Source: a virus. From it: 21,188 nt of DNA. Positions 14,012 to 21,188 of the stretch are shown piece by piece. Numbering within the stretch: the first letter of the stretch is position 1; every line of letters begins with the position of its first letter. The position numbers and the translations under genes were made by a program. The stretch is taken from IMG/VR virus record IMGVR_UViG_3300020445_000097, positions 1 to 21,188 of that record. One strand, 5' to 3'. The notes beneath the pieces are model-generated. The model made no database searches, was not told the origin of the DNA, and saw only the letters and a list, made by a program, of their open reading frames with translations.

Positions 14012-16264
14012 ATGGCATCTAATCAATCATCGCCTGGTGTAGTTATTCAGGAAAGGGATCTGACATCGATCTCTAGTATTCCAACCGCAAACGTGGGTGT
14101 GATTGCAGCACCGTTTGAATCTGGACCTGTAGAAGAAATAATTGACATCTCATCAGAGCGACAACTAGCAGAAGTATTTGGTAATCCAAATGATTCAAAT
14201 TACGAATACTGGTTTACTGCATCACAATTTTTAGCATACGGTGGTCTACTAAAAACTATTCGTGTTAACTCAACAGCTCTAAAGAACGCAGTTGACACTG
14301 GAACAGCTCCTTTAATTAAAAACCTTCTTGAGTATGAGTCAAGTTTTGAAGAAGCAAACAACTCTTGGACTTGGGCATCAAGAACTCCTGGCACAGACGG
14401 AAATTCAATCGGTATATTTGTAACAGACTCTGGTGCTGATCAAATCGCAGTTGTACCTGCTCCTGGATCTGGTAACGAGCATGAGTTCGTTGCTGACGCT
14501 GCACTTTCTGCTGCTTCAGGTGCTGCTGGTAAAGTATTTAAGTATTCAATTCGCTTAACAGTTGAAACAATCGTTGGAGACTTTACTCCTGGTACTGCTA
14601 CTACAATCGGTATTGGTGGTTCAAACGAGACTGTTAACGTTCTTGCTTACGATCCTACTAAGAAGTATATTGAAATCGGACTACCTTCTGGTGGTGTAAC
14701 TGGTATCATTGCTGCTGCACAAACAATCACACAGGGAACTAACACTGCTGTTATTTCATCTGGTGGTATTGAGCGTAGAGTACACGTTGCTCTTAACAAA
14801 GGAAGCATTGAGTTTGCTGGTACTGACGTAGTTCAGGATACAAACAGCACAAACATTACAATCTCATCTGTCAGAGATGACTATGCAGAGCGTGAGTATC
14901 TTCCTGGTGTATCTTGGATCAATGTTGCTCCACGTCCAGAAACTTCTTCTTATGCAAATAGTCTTGGTGGACACAGAGACGAACTACACATTCTTGTAGT
15001 TGACATTGACGGTGGAATCACTGGTACAGTTGGTGCTCTACTAGAGCGTTATATTGGTGTTTCAAAAGCATCTGACGCTAAGACAACTGTTGGAGAAACA
15101 AACTACTACCCTGAAGTTATTAAGCAAAAATCAGGTTACATTTTCTGGGGTGAGCACGAGTCAACAACATTCGCTGCAACTTCATCTGCATCTGATGGAC
15201 TTTGGGGAACTGCTGCTGCAAACAGACAGTACAACCTACTACGTTCTTCTGGTGGTACTACAGATTATCCTGCTGGACGCACAACAGTTGGTTCTAAGAA
15301 CAACTCAACTTACTACTACAGACTTGCAAGTGGTGTAAACTACTCTGTAGTTGCTGGACAGTACAGCATAAGCAACACTGATGTTGCTGGTGCATATCAG
15401 TTAGTTGAAGATCCAGAATCACAAATCATCGACTTCATTCTTGCAGGTCCATCTGGTACTTCAGATGCAAACGCACTTGCTAAGATTTCTTCTCTTGTAA
15501 ACATTGTAGAAGAGCGTCGTGATTGCATGTTATTCGTTTCACCTCGTAGAGGAAACGTAATTGGAATTAGTAATACTACAACAATTACAAATAACATAGT
15601 TAACTTCTTCAAGCAACTACCAAGTACATCTTACATGGTATTTGACTCTGGATACAAGTACATCTATGACAAGTACAATGATGTATATCGCTACGTACCT
15701 TGCAACGGTGATGTTGCTGGTCTATGCTTACAGACAAATGAAATTTCTGAACCTTGGTTCTCACCTGCTGGTTTCGCTAGAGGTGTTCTAAGAAATGCAA
15801 TTAAGTTAGCATACACACCAAACAAAGCACAAAGAGATACACTATACGCAAACAGAATTAACCCAGTTGTAACATTCCCAGGACAGGGAATAGTTCTATA
15901 CGGTGATAAGACTGCACTCGGATTTGCTTCTGCCTTTGACAGAATCAACGTTCGTCGTCTATTCCTTACTGTTGAGCGTGTTATTAGTGCTGCTGCTAAA
16001 GCACAACTCTTCGAGCAAAACGACGAATCACAAAGATCATTGTTCATCAACATTGTTGAACCATATCTAAGAGACGTTCAAGGAAGAAGAGGTGTTGTAG
16101 ATTTCATAGTTAAGTGTGATTCTTCCAACAACACTCCAGAGGCAGTTGACCGTGGTGAGTTCTATGCGGAGATATTCCTTAAGCCAACTCGCACAATCAA
16201 CTACATCACTCTAACCTTCGTGGCAACTAGAACTGGTGTTAGCTTCGCTGAGGTAGCAAGTTAA
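14012..16264 (+). CDS. 18: Contractile tail sheath protein gp18
   Basis: 750 aa; T4 gp18 is 659 aa. It polymerises around the gp19 tube and contracts on infection. The N-terminus SSPGVVIQERDLTSISSIPT and the C-terminal part (DRINVRRLFLTVERVISAAA, FINIVEPYLRDVQGRRGV, then EFYAEIFLKPTRTINYITLT) are hallmark sheath sequences. Residues about 182-250 look like an added module (GDFTPGTATTIGIGGSNE to TITQGTNTAVISSG) related to those in gp14 and the fibre. Codons ending in C (AAC, TAC, ATC) look more frequent than in neighbouring genes, as expected for a very abundant protein. It has its own late promoter and an intrinsic terminator after it. Confidence 0.95.
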   Translation: MASNQSSPGVVIQERDLTSISSIPTANVGVIAAPFESGPVEEIIDISSERQLAEVFGNPNDSNYEYWFTASQFLAYGGLLKTIRVNSTALKNAVDTGTAPLIKNLLEYESSFEEANNSWTWASRTPGTDGNSIGIFVTDSGADQIAVVPAPGSGNEHEFVADAALSAASGAAGKVFKYSIRLTVETIVGDFTPGTATTIGIGGSNETVNVLAYDPTKKYIEIGLPSGGVTGIIAAAQTITQGTNTAVISSGGIERRVHVALNKGSIEFAGTDVVQDTNSTNITISSVRDDYAEREYLPGVSWINVAPRPETSSYANSLGGHRDELHILVVDIDGGITGTVGALLERYIGVSKASDAKTTVGETNYYPEVIKQKSGYIFWGEHESTTFAATSSASDGLWGTAAANRQYNLLRSSGGTTDYPAGRTTVGSKNNSTYYYRLASGVNYSVVAGQYSISNTDVAGAYQLVEDPESQIIDFILAGPSGTSDANALAKISSLVNIVEERRDCMLFVSPRRGNVIGISNTTTITNNIVNFFKQLPSTSYMVFDSGYKYIYDKYNDVYRYVPCNGDVAGLCLQTNEISEPWFSPAGFARGVLRNAIKLAYTPNKAQRDTLYANRINPVVTFPGQGIVLYGDKTALGFASAFDRINVRRLFLTVERVISAAAKAQLFEQNDESQRSLFINIVEPYLRDVQGRRGVVDFIVKCDSSNNTPEAVDRGEFYAEIFLKPTRTINYITLTFVATRTGVSFAEVAS

Positions 16265-16282
16265 GATATAATTTTTTAAAAG

Positions 16283-16305
16283 AGCACCCTCTGGGGTGCT
16301 TTTTT
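16283..16305 (+). terminator. Intrinsic terminator after gp18
   Basis: AGCACCC (16283-16289), loop TCTG, GGGTGCT (16294-16300), then six T including the last stem base. Upstream A residues can extend the stem with the T tract. It lies 18 nt after the gp18 stop and would separate abundant sheath mRNA from gp19. Confidence 0.9.
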
Positions 16306-16327
16306 AATGCCTGAAAATAATCATAAG

Positions 16328-16335
16328 TCTAAATA
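16328..16335 (+). promoter_or_regulatory. Variant late promoter TCTAAATA before gp19
   Basis: 7/8 match to TATAAATA immediately after the gp18 terminator and 28 nt before ATG 16364, the same spacing as at 10790/10819 and close to that before gp20. A promoter is needed here because the terminator isolates gp19. It lies between the upstream in-frame ATG (16307) and ATG 16364, favouring the latter start. Confidence 0.5.
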
Positions 16336-16363
16336 TAAAGGACAGGATAAGACATTAATTAAA

Positions 16364-16939
16364 ATGGCTAAAAGAGGAACTATTGATGATTTTAAGGCGA
16401 AGGTCACTTCCGACTTTGCCCGTCCTAATCTGTTCCAAGTAGACTTGGCATTCCCTGCAGGACTTTCACTTTCTGCCGATTTAGTTGATCTAGGTAAATT
16501 TACGATTCGTGCTGCGAACTTACCTTCATCACAGATAGGTGTAATTGAAGTTCCTTTTAGAGGACGTGTTCTTAAGATTGCTGGAGACAGGACGTTTGAA
16601 CCTTGGACAATTACTATCATGAACGATAGTGGATTCAAGTTAAGAACTGCTTTTGAAACATGGGCATCAAGTATTCAAGCATATGCTGAGAACTATACTG
16701 CTGCTGCAGGATTAGGAGACAGTGCTGATAACTCTGGATATTTCGCAGACATGGAAGTACATCAGTTATCACGTGGACTTAAGGATGGTGAAGAGCCAAA
16801 AGTAACTAAGTCTTACAAGTTCTATAACATCTTCCCAAGCAACATTGCTGCAATCGATCTTGATTACGGAAACAATGATGCTGTTGAAGAGTTCACAGTG
16901 GAGATGCAGGTTCAGTACTGGACACCAATCGCCAGCTAG
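16364..16939 (+). CDS. 19: Tail tube protein gp19
   Basis: 191 aa from ATG 16364. The frame is open from ATG 16307, but that codon touches the terminator T tract, lacks a Shine-Dalgarno sequence and would add 19 polar residues. MAKRGTIDDFKAKV at 16364 is the natural start, with AGGA at 16344-16347. The protein forms hexameric rings of the inner tube through which DNA passes. Recognised by FARPNLFQVDLAFP, the RAANLPSSQIGVIEVPFRGR stretch, GDRTFEPWTITIMND and the end EFTVEMQVQYWTP. T4 gp19 is 163 aa. Placed between sheath and portal as in T4. Confidence 0.93.
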   Translation: MAKRGTIDDFKAKVTSDFARPNLFQVDLAFPAGLSLSADLVDLGKFTIRAANLPSSQIGVIEVPFRGRVLKIAGDRTFEPWTITIMNDSGFKLRTAFETWASSIQAYAENYTAAAGLGDSADNSGYFADMEVHQLSRGLKDGEEPKVTKSYKFYNIFPSNIAAIDLDYGNNDAVEEFTVEMQVQYWTPIAS

Positions 16940-16947
16940 TATAAATA
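16940..16947 (+). promoter_or_regulatory. Late promoter TATAAATA before gp20
   Basis: Exact octamer starting at the last base of the gp19 stop codon, 25 nt before the gp20 ATG. AGGA at 16952-16955 is a weak ribosome binding site. Confidence 0.87.
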
Positions 16948-16972
16948 GACTAGGATCAACAGTTAAAATATT

Positions 16973-18589
16973 ATGGCACAACAGCTCTTTGGATATTCAC
17001 TAGAAAGAGCGAAGAAGGTCCCAAAGGGGCCTTCTTTTGTTCAAAAAGATAGCTTAGATGGTTCACAGCCCGTAGTTGGTGGTGGATACTATGGATATTC
17101 AGTTGACTTTGACGGTCAGATTCGGAACGAATACCAATTAATCACTCGTTATAGAGAGATGGTTCTTCAACCCGAATGTGATAGTGCGGTTGACGATGTA
17201 GTGAATGAAACTATATGTGGGAACTTTGATGATGTTCCTATAGCAGTTAATTTAGCAAACTTAAATCAATCATCAAAAATTAAAAAATTAATCAAAGAAG
17301 AGTTTGATCATATACTCAGACTACTTGACTTTGATAATAGATCTTACGAAATCTTTCGTCGATGGTATGTCGATGGAAGACTTTTTTATCATAAGGTAAT
17401 CGACCCTAAAAAACCAAGAGAGGGTATGATTGAACTTAGATATATTGATCCTCGAAAGATTCGTAAAGTAACTGAGTATGAAGCAAAGCGTCCTGAAGAG
17501 TATAGATCTCAAGATCTAAATCAACAGCTTACTCAACGTGCAGCAAGTTATTATCTCTACAATCCAAAAGGATTGAAGAATGCTACTAATCAGGGAATGA
17601 AAATTGCACCTGATTCAATTTGCTATGCACACTCTGGTATTCAAGATCTTAATAAAAATATGGTCTTGTCTCACTTGCACAAAGCAATCAAGGCAGTTAA
17701 TCAACTGCGAATGATAGAAGACTCTCTTGTTATATACAGATTGTCACGTGCACCAGAAAGAAGAATTTTCTATATTGATGTAGGTAATCTTCCAAAGAAT
17801 AAAGCGGAGCAATACCTTCGTGAAGTAATGGGTCGTTACAGGAATAAACTTGTATACGATGCAAACACAGGAGAAATTAAAGATGACAAGAAGTTCATGT
17901 CGATGCTTGAGGACTTCTGGCTACCAAGAAGGGAAGGCGGTAGAGGAACTGAAATCTCTACGCTCCCAGGTGGACAAAATCTTGGAGAACTTGAGGATGT
18001 CAAGTACTTCCAGAAGAAGTTATACAAAGCATTAAACGTTCCTGGCTCAAGATTAGAGACAGAAACTACATTTAACATCGGACGTGCGGCTGAAATCACA
18101 CGTGATGAAGTTAAATTCCAAAAGTTTATTGCAAGATTGCGTAAACGTTTCGCTGAAATGTTTATCGATTTACTTAAAACTCAGTTAGTTTTAAAAGGTA
18201 TCGTTTCCATTGAAGAATGGGAGGAGATGAAGGAGCACATTCAGTTCGACTTTATCGCTGATAACTACTTTACTGAACTAAAAGAAATCGAAATCCGCAA
18301 CGAAAGGATGAATCAAGTTGCACAAATGGATCCTTACGTTGGTAAATACTTCTCTATTGAGTTCATAAGGAAGAAAGTCCTTAAGCAGTCTGATCAAGAA
18401 GCTAAAGAAATCGATAAGCAGATTGAAGAAGAGCAAGAAGCTGGACTAATACTGAGTCCTGAAGAGCAGATGGCTGCAGATATGGGTATGGTTGGCCCCG
18501 AAATGGAAGGCGATCCAGCAGCAGGAGGTGAACCTGCCGACCCAAAGTCGCAAGTTGATCCCGCAGATCAAAAAAGAGGCGAGATCTAA
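16973..18589 (+). CDS. 20: Portal protein gp20
   Basis: 538 aa; T4 gp20 is 524 aa. A dodecamer forms the portal vertex, starts prohead assembly with the scaffold, and docks gp17 and then gp13. The N-terminal MAQQLFGYSLERAK, GGGYYGYSVDFDGQIRNEYQ and RYREMVLQPECDSAVDDVVN are diagnostic of marine T4-like portals. The stretch PGSRLETETTFNIGRAAEIT, followed by RDEVKFQKFIARLRKRF, is the conserved C-terminal half. The last 60 residues are an acidic, Gly/Pro-rich tail (EEQEAGLILSPEEQ, then MEGDPAAGGEPADPKSQ). The coding start carries a terminator-like hairpin at 17014-17038. Confidence 0.96.
   Translation: MAQQLFGYSLERAKKVPKGPSFVQKDSLDGSQPVVGGGYYGYSVDFDGQIRNEYQLITRYREMVLQPECDSAVDDVVNETICGNFDDVPIAVNLANLNQSSKIKKLIKEEFDHILRLLDFDNRSYEIFRRWYVDGRLFYHKVIDPKKPREGMIELRYIDPRKIRKVTEYEAKRPEEYRSQDLNQQLTQRAASYYLYNPKGLKNATNQGMKIAPDSICYAHSGIQDLNKNMVLSHLHKAIKAVNQLRMIEDSLVIYRLSRAPERRIFYIDVGNLPKNKAEQYLREVMGRYRNKLVYDANTGEIKDDKKFMSMLEDFWLPRREGGRGTEISTLPGGQNLGELEDVKYFQKKLYKALNVPGSRLETETTFNIGRAAEITRDEVKFQKFIARLRKRFAEMFIDLLKTQLVLKGIVSIEEWEEMKEHIQFDFIADNYFTELKEIEIRNERMNQVAQMDPYVGKYFSIEFIRKKVLKQSDQEAKEIDKQIEEEQEAGLILSPEEQMAADMGMVGPEMEGDPAAGGEPADPKSQVDPADQKRGEI
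17014..17038 (+). promoter_or_regulatory. Terminator-like hairpin inside the gp20 start
   Basis: GAAGGTCCC (17014-17022), loop AAA, GGGGCCTTC (17026-17034), then TTTT. It has nine pairs with one G-U, and the preceding AA extends it with the T tract. It lies about 40 nt into the coding sequence, in codons for KKVPKGPSF, downstream of the late promoter. It could attenuate portal expression or be a coding coincidence. Confidence 0.5.
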
Positions 18590-18592
18590 ATC

Positions 18593-18600
18593 TATAAATA
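18593..18600 (+). promoter_or_regulatory. Late promoter TATAAATA before the prohead-core gene
   Basis: Exact octamer between the gp20 stop and the next gene, 21 nt before its ATG. GGGAG (18610-18614) is a good ribosome binding site for ATG 18622. Confidence 0.87.
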
Positions 18601-18621
18601 AATTATAATGGGAGTTACATT

Positions 18622-18963
18622 ATGCCTAGCGAAATAGCAAACCAAATAGTTAATCACATTTTCGGAGACGAAAAACAAAAAGCATTAGATGCTGCACATG
18701 ATGCAATGGCTGCTCATGCTTATGATGCTATACAAGCCCAGAAACTTGAGTTTGCAAAAACTCATGGGTTTAACCCAGATGATACTGCACAAGGTGTAGC
18801 AGATGAACTTGAGGACAAGATTGGTGCTCAGGATATACAGGATGTTGATACCTCTGGTATGAGACTTCCTTCAGATCCCGATCCACAAGATCCACCAGAA
18901 GAACCTGTTGCAGCAGTAGACGAACCAACCGAGGAACCTAAAGAAGATGAGACTGATAGCTGA
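18622..18963 (+). CDS. Small acidic prohead-core candidate (gp67/gp68 position)
   Basis: 113 aa. In T4 this interval, between portal and protease, holds the minor head-core proteins gp67 and gp68; I assign the role from place and charge only. The N-terminal half is helical: MPSEIANQIVNHIFGDEKQK, then DAAHDAMAAHAYDAIQAQ. The last 40 residues are Asp/Glu/Pro-rich (PDPQDPPEEP, EPTEEPKEDETDS), like the acidic end of T4 gp67. It has its own perfect late promoter and ribosome binding site and overlaps gp21 by 17 nt. Direct homology to gp67 cannot be shown by eye. Confidence 0.65.
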   Translation: MPSEIANQIVNHIFGDEKQKALDAAHDAMAAHAYDAIQAQKLEFAKTHGFNPDDTAQGVADELEDKIGAQDIQDVDTSGMRLPSDPDPQDPPEEPVAAVDEPTEEPKEDETDS

Positions 18964-19594
18964 GCAAATTACCGACGCAGAATTTATCTGTGAAGATCGC
19001 AAAGGCGGTGGAAAGAATTACTTCATCGAAGGTATTTTTCTACAGGCTGAATTGCAAAATAAGAACGGACGTATGTATCCGATGAAGACTTTGCAACGTG
19101 AAGTCGCTAAATATGAGCAGAAGTTCATACAAGGTGGACGTGCTCTAGGAGAGCTTGGACATCCTGAAGGACCATCTATCAATCTTGATAGAGTTTCTCA
19201 TAAGATAGAATCATTGAAAGAAGATGGAAATAATTTCATTGGACGTGCAAAGATTCTTGATACACCTAATGGTAAGATTGCAAAATCTCTACTTGACGAA
19301 GGTGTAAGACTCGGTGTTTCATCGAGAGGCATGGGATCTTTAAAGAAAGAATCTACATGTAACGTCGTGCAAGACGACTTTATGCTTGCAACTGCTGCTG
19401 ATATAGTGGCTGACCCATCTGCTCCTGACGCTTTTGTTGATGGAATCATGGAAGGAAAAGAGTGGGTATGGGATAATGGAAGACTTTGTGAGTCTGCTGT
19501 TGCCCAAATTAAACAAGAAATAGATCAAGCAACCCTTATAAACATACAAGAACGGAAGATTTCCGCATTCAGTAAGTTTTTAAAGAGTTTATGA
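18947..19594 (+). CDS. 21: Prohead core protease gp21
   Basis: 215 aa, matching T4 gp21 (212 aa). A serine protease of the phage/herpesvirus assemblin-like fold that digests the scaffold and trims gp23 after prohead assembly. Conserved blocks: NYFIEGIFLQAE, the NGRMYP motif, GELGHPEGPSINLDRVSHKI with catalytic His72, and RLGVSSRGMGSL with nucleophile Ser126 (T4 H85 and S140). ADPSAPDAFVDGIMEGKEW follows. MRLIAEQITDAEFICED is a typical family start. ATG lies inside the end of the preceding gene (17-nt overlap), so no own promoter is needed and translation is probably coupled. Confidence 0.94.
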   Translation: MRLIAEQITDAEFICEDRKGGGKNYFIEGIFLQAELQNKNGRMYPMKTLQREVAKYEQKFIQGGRALGELGHPEGPSINLDRVSHKIESLKEDGNNFIGRAKILDTPNGKIAKSLLDEGVRLGVSSRGMGSLKKESTCNVVQDDFMLATAADIVADPSAPDAFVDGIMEGKEWVWDNGRLCESAVAQIKQEIDQATLINIQERKISAFSKFLKSL

Positions 19595-19596
19595 TT

Positions 19597-19604
19597 TATA
19601 AATA
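19597..19604 (+). promoter_or_regulatory. Late promoter TATAAATA before gp22
   Basis: Exact octamer 2 nt after the gp21 stop and 38 nt before the gp22 ATG; GGAG (19630-19633) is the ribosome binding site. Confidence 0.87.
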
Positions 19605-19642
19605 AATACAGACAACGCTAATGCTTAACGGAGTTAAAAGAA

Positions 19643-20680
19643 ATGGCTGAGACCCTCGAAAAAAATTTAGATAACATGGAAGAAGTGGCCGAAGGTTCTA
19701 ATCCTGTTACTAAGAACGCAAAACCTGGAGAAAAGATTGACACCTCAAAAGGTGGTGGCAAGAAAGTTATCCATGTAGCTTCCGATAACTGGGAGAACGC
19801 TGCAGGAACTAAAAATGCAGGACAATCTGCTGCAGGAGATGTAAGTGTTGAGAAGGATAAGTCTATTAAGACGAAGCCATCTGACGCATCCGCAAAGCAA
19901 GAAGAGGTAGAATCCGATGGCGAAACAATCGCAGAAGAGACCCCTGAAACCAAGTACGACTTCAGTCAAGATGTTGACGCTCTTGTCGCTGGTGAAGAAC
20001 TATCAGAAGAGTTCAGGGTAAAAGCTGCAACTATCTTCGAGGCTGCTGTTACTGAGAAAGTTAATCAGGAAACTAAAGCGTTGACCGAAGCATTTGAAGA
20101 ATCTCTAACTGAAGAAGTAGAGAAAATCAAAACAGAATTGGCAGAAAAAGTAGATGACTATTTGTCTTATGCTGCTAAGACCTGGATGGAAGAGAATCAA
20201 CTCCAGATCGAGCATGGCATACAGACTGAGATGGCTGAGTCATTCTTTAACGGCCTAAAAGATCTTTTCGTGGAGCATAATTTTGGTGTTCCTGAAGAAA
20301 AGTATAACCTGCTCGATGGAATGGCAGGGGAACTAGATGAAATGGAAGGTAAACTCAATGAGCAAATCGACGCTAACGTATCTTTGAATAAGAGAATTGG
20401 CGAATTTATTAAAATGGAGATTGTGAACGAATGTGCTGCTGGACTCGCTGAAACCCAAAAGGAGAAGCTTGAGAAACTAGCAGAGGGTGTTGAGTTTGAA
20501 AATGAAGAGGACTTTAAATCTAAAGTCGAAACTATCAAGGAATCATACTTCACTAGGAAGGCTGAGATCGCAGAATCTGCGAAGGAACCCACCGAAGAAG
20601 CATCTGCACCTTTGGTAGAAAGTACAGCGAGTGATTCAATGTCGAAGTACGTTGATCAATTATCTCGTTGGTCCAAATAA
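19643..20680 (+). CDS. 22: Prohead scaffolding core protein gp22
   Basis: 345 aa, acidic, Glu/Lys/Ala-rich and mostly helical. In T4, gp22 is the main internal scaffold (about 269 aa) destroyed by gp21. Many sites fit the gp21 rule of cleavage after Leu/Ile-x-Glu: TIAE, ELSE, ALTE, ESLTE, ELAE, GLAE and LVE. Residues 1-110 are a disordered acidic/Lys leader, residues about 120-310 coiled-coil-like helix, and the end is SKYVDQLSRWSK. The place between protease and capsid gene is as in T4. The extra N-terminal length is typical of marine relatives as far as I recall. Confidence 0.92.
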   Translation: MAETLEKNLDNMEEVAEGSNPVTKNAKPGEKIDTSKGGGKKVIHVASDNWENAAGTKNAGQSAAGDVSVEKDKSIKTKPSDASAKQEEVESDGETIAEETPETKYDFSQDVDALVAGEELSEEFRVKAATIFEAAVTEKVNQETKALTEAFEESLTEEVEKIKTELAEKVDDYLSYAAKTWMEENQLQIEHGIQTEMAESFFNGLKDLFVEHNFGVPEEKYNLLDGMAGELDEMEGKLNEQIDANVSLNKRIGEFIKMEIVNECAAGLAETQKEKLEKLAEGVEFENEEDFKSKVETIKESYFTRKAEIAESAKEPTEEASAPLVESTASDSMSKYVDQLSRWSK

Positions 20681-20708
20681 TTAGTAAAAATCACTTAACT
20701 AGAGTCAA

Positions 20709-21188
20709 ATGACTATACAACAACTCCAGGAAAAGTGGGCACCCGTTTTGAATCACGATTCAGTTCCTGAAATCAAAGATTCATATAAAAAAGGCGTAGT
20801 CGCACAACTCCTAGAAAACCAAGAAAACGCAATTAAAGAAGAAGGTCAAGTTCTTAGCGAGACCCTTCAAACTACAGGTTATACTTCTGCTCACGCAGAC
20901 ACAGGTCCTGTTGCTGGTTTCGACCCTGTATTGATCAGTCTAATCAGACGTTCAATGCCACAACTCATTGCATATGACGTTGCTGGTGTTCAACCAATGA
21001 CTGGTCCTACTGGATTGATCTTCGCAATGAGATCCTTCTACGGTTCAGAGCGTAGACCTGCTAATGGTGACTTCAGAGAAGCACTATTCAACGAACCTAA
21101 CGCTGGTTTCACTGGTGGAAAGGGCACAGGATTATCAAACTACGATCCTACTGCTTCATCTTCTGGTGTTAACGATGCTGAAGGTGCT
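20709..21188 (+). CDS. 23: Major capsid protein gp23, N-terminal part (3' truncated)
   Basis: 160 codons visible, open to the window end. MTIQQLQEKWAPVLNH, AGFDPVLISLIRRSMPQLIA and YDVAGVQPMTGPTGLIFAMR are signature sequences of T4-like gp23. gp23 forms the hexamers of the head after removal of an N-terminal piece by gp21. VLSE at residues 48-51 fits the gp21 rule (Leu-x-Glu), and IKE at 42-44 is an alternative. ATG lies 28 nt after gp22 with a weak AGAG (20701-20704). No perfect late promoter precedes it; TCCAAATA (20672-20679) is only a 6/8 match. Confidence 0.96.
   Translation, partial: MTIQQLQEKWAPVLNHDSVPEIKDSYKKGVVAQLLENQENAIKEEGQVLSETLQTTGYTSAHADTGPVAGFDPVLISLIRRSMPQLIAYDVAGVQPMTGPTGLIFAMRSFYGSERRPANGDFREALFNEPNAGFTGGKGTGLSNYDPTASSSGVNDAEGA

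Noticed and set aside
16307-16363. N-terminal extension of gp19 from ATG 16307
   Set aside because: Begins at the terminator T tract, lacks a Shine-Dalgarno sequence, lies upstream of the likely promoter, and adds polar residues not expected in tail tube proteins.
20197-20592. Minus-strand 131-codon Ser-rich frame opposite gp22
   Set aside because: The antisense of a Glu/Lys-rich coiled coil gives Ser/Phe/Leu-rich open frames. The plus strand is firmly gp22.
1-21188. CRISPR array, tRNA genes, insertion sequences, introns or inteins
   Set aside because: I saw no spaced short repeats, cloverleaf sequences, transposase or homing endonuclease; gp17 and gp20, usual intron or intein targets, are uninterrupted.

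Overview
This window is the virion-assembly region of a marine T4-like myovirus. It is most probably a cyanophage (Kyanoviridae-type) or a close relative. The evidence is the T4 gene order 13-14-15-16-...-17-18-19-20-(core protein)-21-22-23 on one strand, low GC, portal and capsid N-termini of the cyanophage type, fibre motifs common in marine T4-like phages (EGSTNL, NLNADLLDG, LDDPIITLGGD), and perfect T4-type late promoters (TATAAATA). No photosynthesis or other host-like metabolic gene lies in the window, so the host cannot be named.

Layout. 1-6252: the 3' part of a very large repetitive fibre or whisker-like virion protein, truncated by the window start. 6259-9470: a tightly packed neck, tail-completion and small-terminase block (gp13, gp14, gp15, gp16) with 1-4 nt junctions. 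9457-10661: an unrecognised, probably beta-rich protein and an extremely lysine-rich protein. 10609-12241: small accessory genes between the two terminase genes, comprising a likely overlooked short ORF, a 69-aa protein behind a combined early/late promoter, two tiny membrane proteins, a 109-aa protein, a protein with a signal peptide, and a complete staphylococcal-nuclease homologue. 12298-13950: large terminase gp17. 14012-16264: tail sheath gp18, followed by an intrinsic terminator. 16364-16939: tail tube gp19. 16973-18589: portal gp20. 18622-18963: small acidic prohead-core candidate. 18947-19594: prohead protease gp21. 19643-20680: scaffold gp22. 20709-21188: start of the major capsid protein gp23, cut by the window end.

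How the genes work together. gp20, the core candidate, gp22 and gp23 build the prohead, which gp21 matures by cleavage. gp16 and gp17 then package DNA through gp20. gp13 and gp14 close the neck, and gp15 caps the gp18/gp19 tail. Perfect late promoters precede gp18, gp20, the core gene and gp22, and weaker variants lie before other genes.

Most notable observations: a terminator-like hairpin inside the first codons of gp20; a hairpin in the gp17 leader; a host-type extended -10 promoter overlapping a late promoter before the accessory cassette; a short ORF that may be reached by +1 frameshifting; and a small beta-module that recurs in the fibre, gp14 and gp18.
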